Assembly (NCBI GenBank): GCA_934378025.1
Contig: CAKRPM010000020.1
Span: 1 to 10,767 of the forward strand
DNA: 10,767 nt
DNA from: an uncultured Eubacteriales bacterium
GTDB lineage: Bacteria; Bacillota; Clostridia; Oscillospirales; QAKW01
Direction: 5' to 3'
Within the stretch, counting starts at the first letter, position 1. Each line of letters begins with the position of its first letter. The position numbers were made by a program, and so were the translations under genes. The notes under the pieces are model-generated. The model saw nothing but the letters and a program-made list of their open reading frames with translations, made no database searches and was not told the origin of the DNA. Of this stretch, positions 1-7,294 are shown in pieces.

Positions 1-899
1 TTTATATCGGCGTTAAGGCCGGTATTTATCCGTCCTTGATCTTTTTGGGCGTCGGCGCGATGACCGATTTCGGCCCCATGCTTTCCAATCCGAAATCCTT
101 TTTGTTGGGGGCTGCGGCGCAATTCGGTGTTTACTGTGCGTTGATCATGGCCATTTTGCTGGGATTCAGCGGCCCGGAGGGCGCGTCAATCGGTATTATC
201 GGCGGTGCCGACGGACCGACGGCGATTTTCCTGACCAGTAAATTGGCACCGCACCTGTTGGGGGCGATCGCCATTGCGGCCTACTCGTATATGGCGCTGA
301 TTCCGTTAATTCAGCCGCCGCTGATGAAAATGCTGACCACCAAAAAAGAGCGTGAAATCAAAATGGATCAGCTGCGGGTAGTCAGCAAACGGGAAAAAAT
401 CGTTTTCCCGATTGTTGTTACCGTCTTTACGGTGCTGTTGCTGCCCAGCGTTGCGCCGTTGCTCGGCTGTTTGATGCTCGGAAATTTGTTCAGAGAGTGC
501 GGTGTGTGCGACCGGTTGAGCGATACAGCGCAAAACGCGTTGATGAACATTGTTACAATCTTTTTGGGCATTTCCGTCGGTGCGACCACCGTCGGGGCGA
601 ATTTCTTAAAGCTTGAAACGCTTAAAATTATCGCCCTCGGTCTGATTGCGTTTGCCTTTTCTACGGTCGGCGGTCTGCTGATCGGCAAACTGATGTGCAA
701 GCTCTCGGGCGGCAAGATCAATCCGTTAATCGGTTCTGCCGGCGTATCCGCCGTTCCGATGGCGGCCAGAGTTTCACAGGTGGAAGGGCAAAAGGCCAAT
801 CCGTCCAATTTCCTGCTGATGCATGCCATGGGACCCAACGTTGCGGGCGTTATCGGTTCTGCCGTTGCCGCAGGGTTCTTGTTGACAATTTTCGGATAA
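1..899 (+). CDS. Sodium-translocating decarboxylase beta subunit (OadB/MmdB/GcdB family), 3' part
   Basis: Membrane subunit that couples decarboxylation of carboxybiotin to Na+ export. The reading frame is open from base 3, so the N-terminus lies outside the window; about 299 residues are visible, against roughly 375 or more for full family members. The signature [10 protein letters not shown], holding the Na+-site Asp (Asp203 of Klebsiella OadB), is encoded at about 213-242. [10 protein letters not shown]...R near 720-770 keeps the spacing of the family residues Asn373, Gly377, Ser382 and Arg389. Many hydrophobic segments are present, and GNLFRECGV is also typical. A terminator follows directly, so this is the last gene of its operon, as mmdB is in Veillonella. 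The biotin carrier and carboxyltransferase genes are not visible, so the substrate (oxaloacetate, methylmalonyl-CoA or glutaconyl-CoA) cannot be decided. The family call is very secure. Confidence 0.95.
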   Translation, partial: YIGVKAGIYPSLIFLGVGAMTDFGPMLSNPKSFLLGAAAQFGVYCALIMAILLGFSGPEGASIGIIGGADGPTAIFLTSKLAPHLLGAIAIAAYSYMALIPLIQPPLMKMLTTKKEREIKMDQLRVVSKREKIVFPIVVTVFTVLLLPSVAPLLGCLMLGNLFRECGVCDRLSDTAQNALMNIVTIFLGISVGATTVGANFLKLETLKIIALGLIAFAFSTVGGLLIGKLMCKLSGGKINPLIGSAGVSAVPMAARVSQVEGQKANPSNFLLMHAMGPNVAGVIGSAVAAGFLLTIFG

Positions 900-913
900 T
901 ATAAAAATTAAAG

Positions 914-945
914 AAAAATCCGCACCCCAAAAGGTGCGGATTTTT
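914..945 (+). terminator. Intrinsic terminator after the decarboxylase beta subunit
   Basis: A perfect 13-bp inverted repeat: AAAAATCCGCACC at 914-926 and GGTGCGGATTTTT at 933-945, with a six-base loop. The right arm ends in five Ts. A-tracts and T-tracts flank both sides, so it could work in either direction. It ends only one base before the Shine-Dalgarno of the next gene. Confidence 0.9.
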
Positions 946-961
946 CAAGAGGTTTGGCAAA

Positions 962-1855
962 ATGAATCGAAAAATGATCAAAGGAATTGCCGTTACATTG
1001 CTGGCGGGCACTTGCTGGGGCTTTTCGGGCACTTGCGGACAGTTCCTTTTTCAAAGCAAAAACATTCCCACGGATTTTATCACCTGCGTACGCATGCTGA
1101 CAGCCGGATTGATTTTAACGGTGCTGCTGATCATCAAAGAGGGACGCGCGGGATTTTCCATTGTAAAAAACCGACGCGATATGCTTTTTTGCGTGTTGTT
1201 TGCCGTGGCCGGTGTGTTGTGCAGTCAATATACATATTTACAGGCCATTGCCTATTCCAATGCGGGTACGGGCACCATTTTGCAATATGTGGGGCCGGTG
1301 CTGATCATGCTGGCGGCCTGTTTGTTGGAGCGGCGCCGACCGAGCGGCAAAGAGGTTACGGCACTGCTGCTGGCCGTACTGGGCGTTTGGATTTCTGCAA
1401 CGCACGGCGATTTTTCGAGCATGGCCATCAGCGGCAAGGCGCTTGCATGGGGCTTGGCCAGTGCCGTGGCGCTGGTTTTTTATACCATGGCGCCAGAGAA
1501 GATTATTCACCGTTATGGGAGTTTGCCGGTTACGGCATTTGCCATGTTGATCGGCGGGGCGGTCATGCTATGCTTCAGTCGGCCGTGGCGCTATCAGATT
1601 GCATGGGACGCGGGCACGATATTTGCCATGTTATTTATGATCGTGTTCGGCACGGCGGTGGCCTATACGATGTATTTGCAAGGGGTGAAGCTTCTCGGTT
1701 CGGTTAAGGGAAGTCTCTGCTCTTGTATTGAGCCGGTCAGCGCCACGTTGTTCGCCGCGCTTTGGCTGGATACAAAATTCGGCGCGGCCGAAATAATCGG
1801 CTTTGTGTGTATACTTTCCACGGTGGTTTTGCTGGCGCTGGACAAAGAAAAATAA
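962..1855 (+). CDS. EamA/DMT-superfamily transporter
   Basis: Inner-membrane permease of the drug/metabolite transporter superfamily, 297 residues, the usual length for two EamA repeats and ten helices. The first repeat covers about residues 7-140 and opens with the typical AGTCWGFSGTCGQFLF stretch. The second covers about 153-291 and contains the typical GTAVAYTMYLQGVKLLG and CIEPVSATLFAALWL segments. The start ATG at 962 is preceded by AAGAGGT (947-953) at eight bases. The substrate is not predictable; relatives export or import amino acids and other small metabolites. The terminator of the upstream gene ends at 945, leaving no room for a promoter between it and the ribosome binding site. 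Transcription must therefore come from read-through or from a promoter inside the preceding gene; a TTGACA lies at 882-887, without a well-placed -10 box. Family call secure, role unknown. Confidence 0.93.
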   Translation: MNRKMIKGIAVTLLAGTCWGFSGTCGQFLFQSKNIPTDFITCVRMLTAGLILTVLLIIKEGRAGFSIVKNRRDMLFCVLFAVAGVLCSQYTYLQAIAYSNAGTGTILQYVGPVLIMLAACLLERRRPSGKEVTALLLAVLGVWISATHGDFSSMAISGKALAWGLASAVALVFYTMAPEKIIHRYGSLPVTAFAMLIGGAVMLCFSRPWRYQIAWDAGTIFAMLFMIVFGTAVAYTMYLQGVKLLGSVKGSLCSCIEPVSATLFAALWLDTKFGAAEIIGFVCILSTVVLLALDKEK

Positions 1856-1887
1856 AAATGTTCGCCTTTATCGGCGAACATTTTTTT
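1854..1887 (+). terminator. Intrinsic terminator after the EamA transporter
   Basis: A 13-bp perfect stem: AAAAATGTTCGCC at 1854-1866 and GGCGAACATTTTT at 1873-1885, loop TTTATC, with a T-run to 1887. The left arm begins within the transporter's TAA stop codon (1853-1855). Confidence 0.9.
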
Positions 1888-1902
1888 ATATCAAGGAGTA
1901 AA

Positions 1903-1962
1903 ATGCGGCTGCTGCGGAGAAAAAATGATAAAAAATCAGATTTATTGCCGCAGGACTATTGA
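1903..1962 (+). CDS. Possible 19-residue small ORF with strong Shine-Dalgarno (doubtful)
   Basis: ATG at 1903 follows AAGGAG (1893-1898) at four bases and opens a 19-codon frame for a basic, hydrophilic peptide starting MRLLRRKNDKKSD. It ends with TGA at 1960-1962, inside the -35 box of the next promoter. No promoter is visible for it: the transporter terminator ends at 1887, six bases before its Shine-Dalgarno. It could be translated from read-through transcripts, be the surviving 5' end of a lost gene, or be chance. No homology is recognised. Confidence 0.2.
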   Translation: MRLLRRKNDKKSDLLPQDY

Positions 1963-1986
1963 CAATTGCATCCTATATTGTATAAT
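1959..1986 (+). promoter_or_regulatory. Consensus sigma-70 promoter of the citrate operon
   Basis: TTGACA at 1959-1964 and TATAAT at 1981-1986 both match consensus exactly, with a 16-base spacer. Transcription would start near 1993, giving a leader of about 26 bases before the ATG at 2019. The -10 box lies inside the left half of the palindrome at 1976-2005. Such a strong promoter would need control, which fits repression by the GntR protein encoded in the operon. Confidence 0.88.
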
Positions 1987-2005
1987 TGTATACAGTTATA
2001 CAATA
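1976..2005. promoter_or_regulatory. 30-bp palindromic operator, probable GntR/FadR-type site
   Basis: The outer arms TATTGTATAA (1976-1985) and TTATACAATA (1996-2005) are perfect inverted repeats. The centre (1987-1994) is TGTATACA, itself a palindrome. Over the whole 30 bp only the pair 1986/1995 fails, giving 14 of 15 matched pairs. The left half is also a direct repeat, ATTGTATA twice (1977-1984, 1985-1992). GT-AT-AC cores of this kind are typical of GntR-family operators. It covers the -10 box and the predicted start site, so binding should block initiation. The predicted transcript starts inside it, which argues for a DNA site rather than an RNA hairpin. Assignment to the nearby regulator is inference. 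Confidence 0.75.
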
Positions 2006-2018
2006 CGGAGGTGTACAG

Positions 2019-3401
2019 ATGTTAGAAGTATCGGAGCATACGCATTTACTGGAACAAAAATCCTATAAGTACAGTCTACAGGATGTGGCCGATCCGAATT
2101 TGTATCGGGATATTTATCCGTACAATGAAATACCCAAGGTGCCGTTTAACCACCGTCGCGTGCCGATGGATATGCCGGAACATATTTATATTACCGACAC
2201 ATCGCTGCGGGACGGGCAGCAGTCGGTGGAGCCTTATTCTGTGGAGCAGATTGTGCAGCTTTATAAATTTTTGAATAAGTTGGGCGGTCCGAAGGGCATT
2301 ATTCGGCAAACCGAATTTTTTGTATACAGCAAAAAAGATCGGAAAGCCTTGGAAAAGTGCATGGAATTGGGACTGAAATTTCCCGAGATCACCACGTGGA
2401 TCCGTGCCAGCAAAAAGGATTTTGCCTTGGTGCGCGATCTCGGCATTAAAGAAACGGGGATTTTGGTCAGCGCTTCCGACTATCATATCTTTAAAAAGCT
2501 GAAGATGACGCGGGGCGAGGCCATGGAGCATTATTTGGCGGCCATCCGCGAGGCATTTGAGGCGGGCGTGGTACCGCGCTGTCATTTGGAGGATATTACG
2601 CGTGCGGATTTTTACGGCTTTGTGGTGCCGTTTGTCAACCGTGTAACGGAAATGAGCAAAGAGGCGGGCATACCGGTCAAAATCCGTGCTTGCGATACCA
2701 TGGGGTACGGTGTGCCGTACAGTGAGGTGGCGCTGCCACGCAGTGTGCCGGGCATTATTTACGGATTGCGGCATTATGCGGATGTGCCCAGTGATATGCT
2801 GGAATGGCACGGCCACAATGATTTTTATAAGGCGGTGTCCAACGCCAGTGCCGCTTGGCTGTACGGTGCGGGCGCGGTCAACTGTTCATTGCTCGGCATC
2901 GGTGAACGTACCGGCAATATTCCGCTGGAGGCAATGGTGTTTGAATATGCTTCTCTGCGCGGAACGTTGGATGGAATGGATCCTACGGTGATTACGGAGA
3001 TTGCCGAGTTTTTCCAAAAGGACATTGGGTATAAAATTCCGAGCATGACGCCGTATGTCGGTGAAAGCTTTAATGTTACCCGTGCGGGAATTCATGCGGA
3101 CGGGTTGCTCAAGGACGACGAGATTTACAATATTTTCGATACCAAAACCATTTTAAACCGTGCGCCTTCGGTTATGATTGGGAAATCCTCCGGGCTTGCG
3201 GGCATTGCATACTGGATCAATCAGCATTATCAGCTGGAAGGAGCGGCAATGCTGGATAAAAAAGATCCGTTGGTGGTTCGCTTGAAGGATTGGATCGACC
3301 GTGAGTATGAGGACGGACGGCAAACGTCACTGTCCAACGCAGAGCTGGAAAATAAGGTGAAGGAGTTGTCCGACGGCGCTTTTGTCGGCGAACGTGACTG
3401 A
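2019..3401 (+). CDS. Citrate (Re)-synthase candidate, HMGL/isopropylmalate synthase-like family
   Basis: A 460-residue acyltransferase of the HMGL-like TIM-barrel family, which condenses acetyl-CoA with a 2-oxo acid. Visible motifs: DTSLRDGQQS (60-69) at the first strand, HLED (189-192), CDTMG (225-229), the metal-binding HGHND (264-268), GIGERTGN (293-300) and AGIHADG (356-362). The C-terminal tail is short, with no room for the leucine-binding regulatory domain of LeuA. Aconitase and isocitrate dehydrogenase follow in the same operon, so the natural product is citrate, and the reaction would be that of the Clostridium kluyveri Re-citrate synthase, which belongs to this family. Homocitrate synthase is the main alternative; 2-isopropylmalate synthase is less likely. 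The ATG at 2019 is chosen because GGAGGTG (2007-2013) lies five bases upstream. An in-frame TTG at 1986 overlaps the -10 box and is rejected. Family sure, substrate inferred. Confidence 0.82.
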   Translation: MLEVSEHTHLLEQKSYKYSLQDVADPNLYRDIYPYNEIPKVPFNHRRVPMDMPEHIYITDTSLRDGQQSVEPYSVEQIVQLYKFLNKLGGPKGIIRQTEFFVYSKKDRKALEKCMELGLKFPEITTWIRASKKDFALVRDLGIKETGILVSASDYHIFKKLKMTRGEAMEHYLAAIREAFEAGVVPRCHLEDITRADFYGFVVPFVNRVTEMSKEAGIPVKIRACDTMGYGVPYSEVALPRSVPGIIYGLRHYADVPSDMLEWHGHNDFYKAVSNASAAWLYGAGAVNCSLLGIGERTGNIPLEAMVFEYASLRGTLDGMDPTVITEIAEFFQKDIGYKIPSMTPYVGESFNVTRAGIHADGLLKDDEIYNIFDTKTILNRAPSVMIGKSSGLAGIAYWINQHYQLEGAAMLDKKDPLVVRLKDWIDREYEDGRQTSLSNAELENKVKELSDGAFVGERD

Positions 3402-3402
3402 T

Positions 3403-4044
3403 ATGGAAAGAAAGCAAAGCATTTCTTTGGCGGATCGCGTGTTTGAACAATTGGAGGGCGAAATTTTAAGCGGACGGTACGAAACCGGAACGGTGTTAAC
3501 CGAGCTTGCCCTTAGTCAAGCGTTGGGCGTCAGCCGAACGCCGGTGCGCGAAGCGGTGCGCAGACTGGAGCAAGAGGGTCTGCTGGTTGAATCGGGCAAG
3601 GGTGTGCGCGTTGTCGGCGTCAGCAAAAAAGATCTGGAAGATATTTATGAAATCCGCGCTCGAATTGAGGGGCTGGCGGCACGGCGTGCCGCCGCCTATA
3701 TGCAAACGGCGCAGCTGCAGAAATTGCAGGAGGTGCTGGATTTGCAGGCGTTTTATACCGAAAAAAACGACGCGGCACATATTCGAAATATGGACAGTGC
3801 GTTTCATGAGGCAATTTATGAAAACTGCGGCAGCCCTGTTTTGCGGGATATGCTGTCCTCACTGCACAGGCGGGTGCAGCGGTACCGCAAGGAAAGCGTG
3901 ACCGACGCGGCGCGTGCAAAATGCGCGGCGGCGGAACACCGTGCCATTTTGGAGGCAATCGCTTCGCATGACGGGGCGCTGGCCGATCGCCTAAGCGTAC
4001 AGCACATTCAAAATGCCAAAAAACATATTTTAGATAAGGAGTAA
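3403..4044 (+). CDS. GntR-family transcriptional regulator, FadR/FCD subfamily
   Basis: DNA-binding regulator of 213 residues, normal for the FCD group. The N-terminal winged helix-turn-helix spans about residues 8-73 and includes the classic ALGVSRTPVREAVRRLEQEGL recognition region. The helical FCD effector domain spans about 78-210. It keeps the metal/ligand set of this fold: Asp131, His135, His179 and His201. Effectors of FCD proteins are often carboxylic acids, so a citrate-pathway acid is plausible but unproven. The ATG at 3403 lies one base after the stop of the synthase gene and has no good ribosome binding site, suggesting translational coupling. An in-frame TTG at 3382 would overlap the upstream gene and is less likely. 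The regulator sits inside the operon it probably controls; the palindrome at 1976-2005 is the likely target, giving autoregulation. Confidence 0.92.
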   Translation: MERKQSISLADRVFEQLEGEILSGRYETGTVLTELALSQALGVSRTPVREAVRRLEQEGLLVESGKGVRVVGVSKKDLEDIYEIRARIEGLAARRAAAYMQTAQLQKLQEVLDLQAFYTEKNDAAHIRNMDSAFHEAIYENCGSPVLRDMLSSLHRRVQRYRKESVTDAARAKCAAAEHRAILEAIASHDGALADRLSVQHIQNAKKHILDKE

Positions 4045-4049
4045 CGAAT

Positions 4050-5975
4050 ATGGGACTAACAATTGCACAGAAAATCATCAAAGCTCACTTGGTTTCCGGC
4101 GATATGACGCCGGGCAGTGAAATCGCTTTGAAAATTGATCAGACATTGACGCAAGACGCGACCGGAACAATGGCGTATCTTGAATTTGAAACCATGGGAC
4201 TTGATCGTGTACGGACCGAAAAAAGTGTGGCGTATATCGATCACAACACGCTGCAATCCGGCTTTGAGAACGCGGATGATCACCGATACATTCAGACGGT
4301 TTGCCGCAAGCACGGGATTTATTTTTCCCGTCCCGGCAACGGCATTTGCCATCAGGTACATCTGGAGCGGTTCGGCAAACCCGGCAAAACCCTGATCGGT
4401 TCGGACTCTCATACGCCTACCGGCGGCGGAATCGGCATGCTGGCTATGGGCGCCGGCGGTTTGGACGTCGCCGTGGCCATGGGCGGCGGCGCCTATTATA
4501 TCACGATGCCGAAAATGTACAAAGTGGAATTGAAAGGGAAACTGGCTCCTTATGTAACGGCCAAGGATATCTCGCTGGAAATTCTGCGCCTGCTTTCCGT
4601 AAAAGGCGGCGTGGGCGCCATTATCGAATGGGGCGGCGAGGGCATTAAAGATTTGAGCGTACCGCAAAGAGCCACGATTACCAACATGGGCACGGAATTG
4701 GGGGCGACAACCTCGATTTTCCCGTCGGATGAGGTAACGCGCGCATTTTTGGAAGCACAGGGAAGAGGCGAGGATTTTATCCCGCTGACCAGTGATGAGG
4801 ACGCGGAGTATGATAGAGTTATCGAAATTGATTTGGACGAACTTTGCCCCCTGATCGCCTGTCCTCATTCCCCCGATAATGTTGTGCGGGTGGATCAACT
4901 GAAAGGAACCAAGGTGCAACAGGTTTGTATCGGCAGCTGCACCAATTCTTCGTTGTCCGATATGTTAATGGTGGCGGCCATGCTGAAGGGCAAGACCATT
5001 GATCCCTCGGTCAGCCTGTCGGTATCGCCCGGTTCCAAGCAGGTGCTGACCATGCTGGCCGACTGCGGAGCGCTGAGCGATATTATCGCCGCGGGCGCCA
5101 GAGTGTTGGAGTGTGCCTGCGGACCATGTATCGGCATGGGCTTTTCGCCGGAAAGCGCCGGCGTATCGCTTAGAACCTTTAACCGTAATTTTGAGGGGAG
5201 AAGCGGCACGGCAGACGCCAAGGTTTACCTGGTTTCGCCCGAAACCGCGGTCGCGGCGGCACTGACCGGGTATATCACCGATCCCAGAACGCTGGGCGAC
5301 GCACCGAAAATTCATTTACCGAAAACCTTTACCATCAATGATACGGCCGTTTTGGCCCCCGCAACCGAGGCGGAAGCACCCGAGGTTCAGGTGGTGCGCG
5401 GCCCGAATATTAAGCCGTTCCCGGACAGCAAACCCCTGACCGACACGATTGAAGCACCGTTGATTTTGAAAGTCGGCGATAACATTACCACCGATCATAT
5501 TATGCCGGCCGGTGCGAAAATTCTCCCGTATCGATCCAATATTCCCCATTTGTCGCAGTTCTGCTTTGCCGTGTGTGATACAACCTTCCCCGAGCGGGCC
5601 AAGGCGGCGGGACAGAGCATTGTTGTGGGCGGCAGCAATTACGGGCAAGGCTCTTCCCGTGAGCATGCGGCGTTGGTTCCGCTGTATTTGGGTGTGCGCG
5701 TGGTGATTGCCAAGAGCTTTGCACGGATTCATGCGGCGAACCTGATCAATGCCGGCATTATGCCGCTGACCTTTGCCAACGCGGACGATTACGACTTGCT
5801 GGCTCAAGGGGACGCATTGAAGTTAAGCGATATTTTTGCGGGCTTGGACGCGGGCGAAATCATTTTACATAACGGAAAACACAATATAAAGCTGGTGGCC
5901 GAATTTACCCGGCGGCAAAAGGAAATTTTAAAAGCGGGCGGTTTGTTGAAATATACCGTGAAAGGGGATCAATAA
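4050..5975 (+). CDS. acn: Aconitate hydratase (aconitase), about 640-residue type
   Basis: Interconverts citrate and isocitrate through a [4Fe-4S] cluster in the cytoplasm. The 641-residue length matches the shorter prokaryotic aconitase class (Aquifex-type) rather than the 890-residue AcnA/AcnB forms. The cluster cysteines are visible: Cys297 in GSCTNSS, and Cys357 and Cys360 in CGPCIG. The N-terminal half carries IDHNTLQ (63-69) and GSDSHTPTGGGIGMLAMGAG (117-136). The swivel domain carries DHIMPAGAKI (482-491) and the active-site loop YGQGSSREHA (531-540), with the catalytic Ser and Arg. AAGGAG (4036-4041) is placed eight bases before the ATG and abuts the stop of the GntR gene. 3-Isopropylmalate isomerase and homoaconitase are relatives, but the fused single-chain form and the neighbours favour aconitase. 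No defects seen. Confidence 0.93.
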   Translation: MGLTIAQKIIKAHLVSGDMTPGSEIALKIDQTLTQDATGTMAYLEFETMGLDRVRTEKSVAYIDHNTLQSGFENADDHRYIQTVCRKHGIYFSRPGNGICHQVHLERFGKPGKTLIGSDSHTPTGGGIGMLAMGAGGLDVAVAMGGGAYYITMPKMYKVELKGKLAPYVTAKDISLEILRLLSVKGGVGAIIEWGGEGIKDLSVPQRATITNMGTELGATTSIFPSDEVTRAFLEAQGRGEDFIPLTSDEDAEYDRVIEIDLDELCPLIACPHSPDNVVRVDQLKGTKVQQVCIGSCTNSSLSDMLMVAAMLKGKTIDPSVSLSVSPGSKQVLTMLADCGALSDIIAAGARVLECACGPCIGMGFSPESAGVSLRTFNRNFEGRSGTADAKVYLVSPETAVAAALTGYITDPRTLGDAPKIHLPKTFTINDTAVLAPATEAEAPEVQVVRGPNIKPFPDSKPLTDTIEAPLILKVGDNITTDHIMPAGAKILPYRSNIPHLSQFCFAVCDTTFPERAKAAGQSIVVGGSNYGQGSSREHAALVPLYLGVRVVIAKSFARIHAANLINAGIMPLTFANADDYDLLAQGDALKLSDIFAGLDAGEIILHNGKHNIKLVAEFTRRQKEILKAGGLLKYTVKGDQ

Positions 5976-5977
5976 GG

Positions 5978-7117
5978 ATGCAAGAGTATATTGATAAAGC
6001 GGTGCAGCAGTTTAAAGACTTGCTGACGGAGCAGCTGGAACGGGAAAATAAAATGGAGGCAGGATCGTCTGCGGTTGATTTTTCCAAAAAGGAACAGATT
6101 ACCATTGGGTTAATCGACGGCGACGGCATCGGTCCGTTGATTATGGCGCAGACCGAGCGGGTGCTGCAGGCACTGCTTTCCAAAGAAATCAAAAGCGGTA
6201 AAATTATTTTGAAAAAAATTGAGGGCTTGACCATTGAAAATCGGCTGGCCTTGGGGCAGGCGGTTCCTGCCGACACGCTTGCGCAAATCAAAACCTGCGA
6301 TGTACTGCTGAAAGGACCGACGGCAACGCCTAAGGGCGGCACAATGGAAAGCGCCAATGTTACACTGCGGCGGGAGCTTGATTTGTTTGCCAACGTCCGT
6401 CCGGTAAGCGTCCCCAAAGAGCAAATCGACTGGACATTTTTCCGGGAAAATACCGAGGGGGAATACGTCCTGGGTTCTCGCGGCATCGAGCTGCCGGGCA
6501 AGCTTTCCATGGATTTTAAGGTAACGACTGAGGCCGGAACGCGCCGCATCGCCCGCGCTGCCTTTGAATTTGCCAAGAATAACGGCAAAAAAAATGTGGC
6601 CATTGTAACCAAGGCCAACATTATGAAGAAAACAGACGGGAATTTTACACGGATTTGTCATGAGGTGGCGTCTGAATATCCGGGCATTACCGCCGAGGAT
6701 TGGTATATTGATATTATGACGGCCAATTTGGTGAATCCCGCAATCCGAAACCAATTTGAAGTTTTCGTTTTGCCGAATTTGTACGGAGATATCATTACCG
6801 ATGAAGCAGCGCAGATTCAGGGCGGCGTCGGAACGGCGGGCAGCGCCAATATCGGCGATCGTTATGCAATGTTTGAGGCAATTCACGGTACGGCTCCCCG
6901 TATGCTGGAGGAGGGATTGGGCGCGTATGCCAATCCCGCGTCTTTGATGAAGGCTGCGCAAATGATGCTGGGGCACATCGGCTTGTCGGCTGCCGCCGAT
7001 CGACTTTCGGCGGCCTTGACGCGCTGCAATGATACAGAGCGCAAGGTGGTTATGACCGGCGATCAAAGCGGGGCCACCGGTGAGCAGTTTACCGATTATT
7101 TGCTGTCGGTATTGTAA
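5978..7117 (+). CDS. icd: Isocitrate dehydrogenase (isocitrate/isopropylmalate dehydrogenase family)
   Basis: Oxidatively decarboxylates isocitrate to 2-oxoglutarate, the last step of the branch encoded here. Of 379 residues, the first 40 or so form a charged, probably helical extension before the usual first strand ending in GDGIGP (48-53). Substrate residues line up with E. coli Icd: Ser125, Asn127, Arg131, Arg141 and Arg157 (in FRENTEGEY), Lys212, and Asp271 and Asp275 in NLYGDIITDEAA. The coenzyme loop is HGTAPRM (303-309). It lacks the Lys-Tyr pair that follows HGTAP in E. coli NADP enzymes, but also the Asp of typical NAD enzymes, so cofactor choice stays open. The ATG at 5978 comes two bases after the aconitase stop, with only a distant AAGGGG upstream. 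The ATG at 6054 is a possible internal start. Homoisocitrate dehydrogenase is the alternative. Confidence 0.88.
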   Translation: MQEYIDKAVQQFKDLLTEQLERENKMEAGSSAVDFSKKEQITIGLIDGDGIGPLIMAQTERVLQALLSKEIKSGKIILKKIEGLTIENRLALGQAVPADTLAQIKTCDVLLKGPTATPKGGTMESANVTLRRELDLFANVRPVSVPKEQIDWTFFRENTEGEYVLGSRGIELPGKLSMDFKVTTEAGTRRIARAAFEFAKNNGKKNVAIVTKANIMKKTDGNFTRICHEVASEYPGITAEDWYIDIMTANLVNPAIRNQFEVFVLPNLYGDIITDEAAQIQGGVGTAGSANIGDRYAMFEAIHGTAPRMLEEGLGAYANPASLMKAAQMMLGHIGLSAAADRLSAALTRCNDTERKVVMTGDQSGATGEQFTDYLLSVL

Positions 7118-7166
7118 AAAATATATAATGGGGCGTTTGTAAAAAAACATTTTCCCTTTAAAGCGG

Positions 7167-7207
7167 AATCATCCCGTCAAAGCCATGGCTTTGACGGGAT
7201 GATTTTT
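7167..7207 (+). terminator. Intrinsic terminator of the citrate operon
   Basis: A perfect 38-bp palindrome: AATCATCCCGTCAAAGCC at 7167-7184 mirrored at 7187-7204, centred on CCATGG, followed by a T-run through 7207. It lies 50 bases after the dehydrogenase stop. No T-run exists on the minus strand beside it, so it serves mainly the rightward operon. It is related in sequence to the hairpin at 10383-10434. Confidence 0.88.
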
Positions 7208-7239
7208 ACTTTTTCGGAGTTTTTTTACGGGTTTAATTT

Positions 7240-7261
7240 GTTGTCCTTTGGGGAGGACAAC
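7240..7261 (-). terminator. Weak hairpin downstream of the anchored-protein gene
   Basis: An 8-bp inverted repeat (GTTGTCCT and AGGACAAC) with a six-base loop, about 33 bases past the stop of the leftward gene. On the minus strand it is followed by an A/T mix without a real T-run, so intrinsic termination would be weak. It may be a transcript-end stabiliser or chance. Confidence 0.25.
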
Positions 7262-7294
7262 CATAACCTTGAGGGAGAGAACTTTACCATGCGG

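Noticed and set aside
1912..1953. Inverted repeat CTGCGG / CCGCAG as a possible riboswitch or hairpin
   Set aside because: Six pairs around a 30-base loop, upstream of the predicted start site; no known RNA fold is recognisable.
1986..2018. Upstream TTG start extending the synthase by 11 residues
   Set aside because: The TTG overlaps the -10 box and lies upstream of the predicted transcription start, and GGAGGTG is placed for the ATG at 2019.
4056..4919. Long minus-strand open frame opposite aconitase
   Set aside because: The aconitase frame carries all cluster and active-site motifs. The antisense translation is low-information and His/Arg/Gln-rich, as expected of a shadow frame.
6110..7150. 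Long minus-strand open frame opposite isocitrate dehydrogenase
   Set aside because: The sense frame is a full-length conserved enzyme; the antisense frame has no recognisable motif or ribosome binding site.
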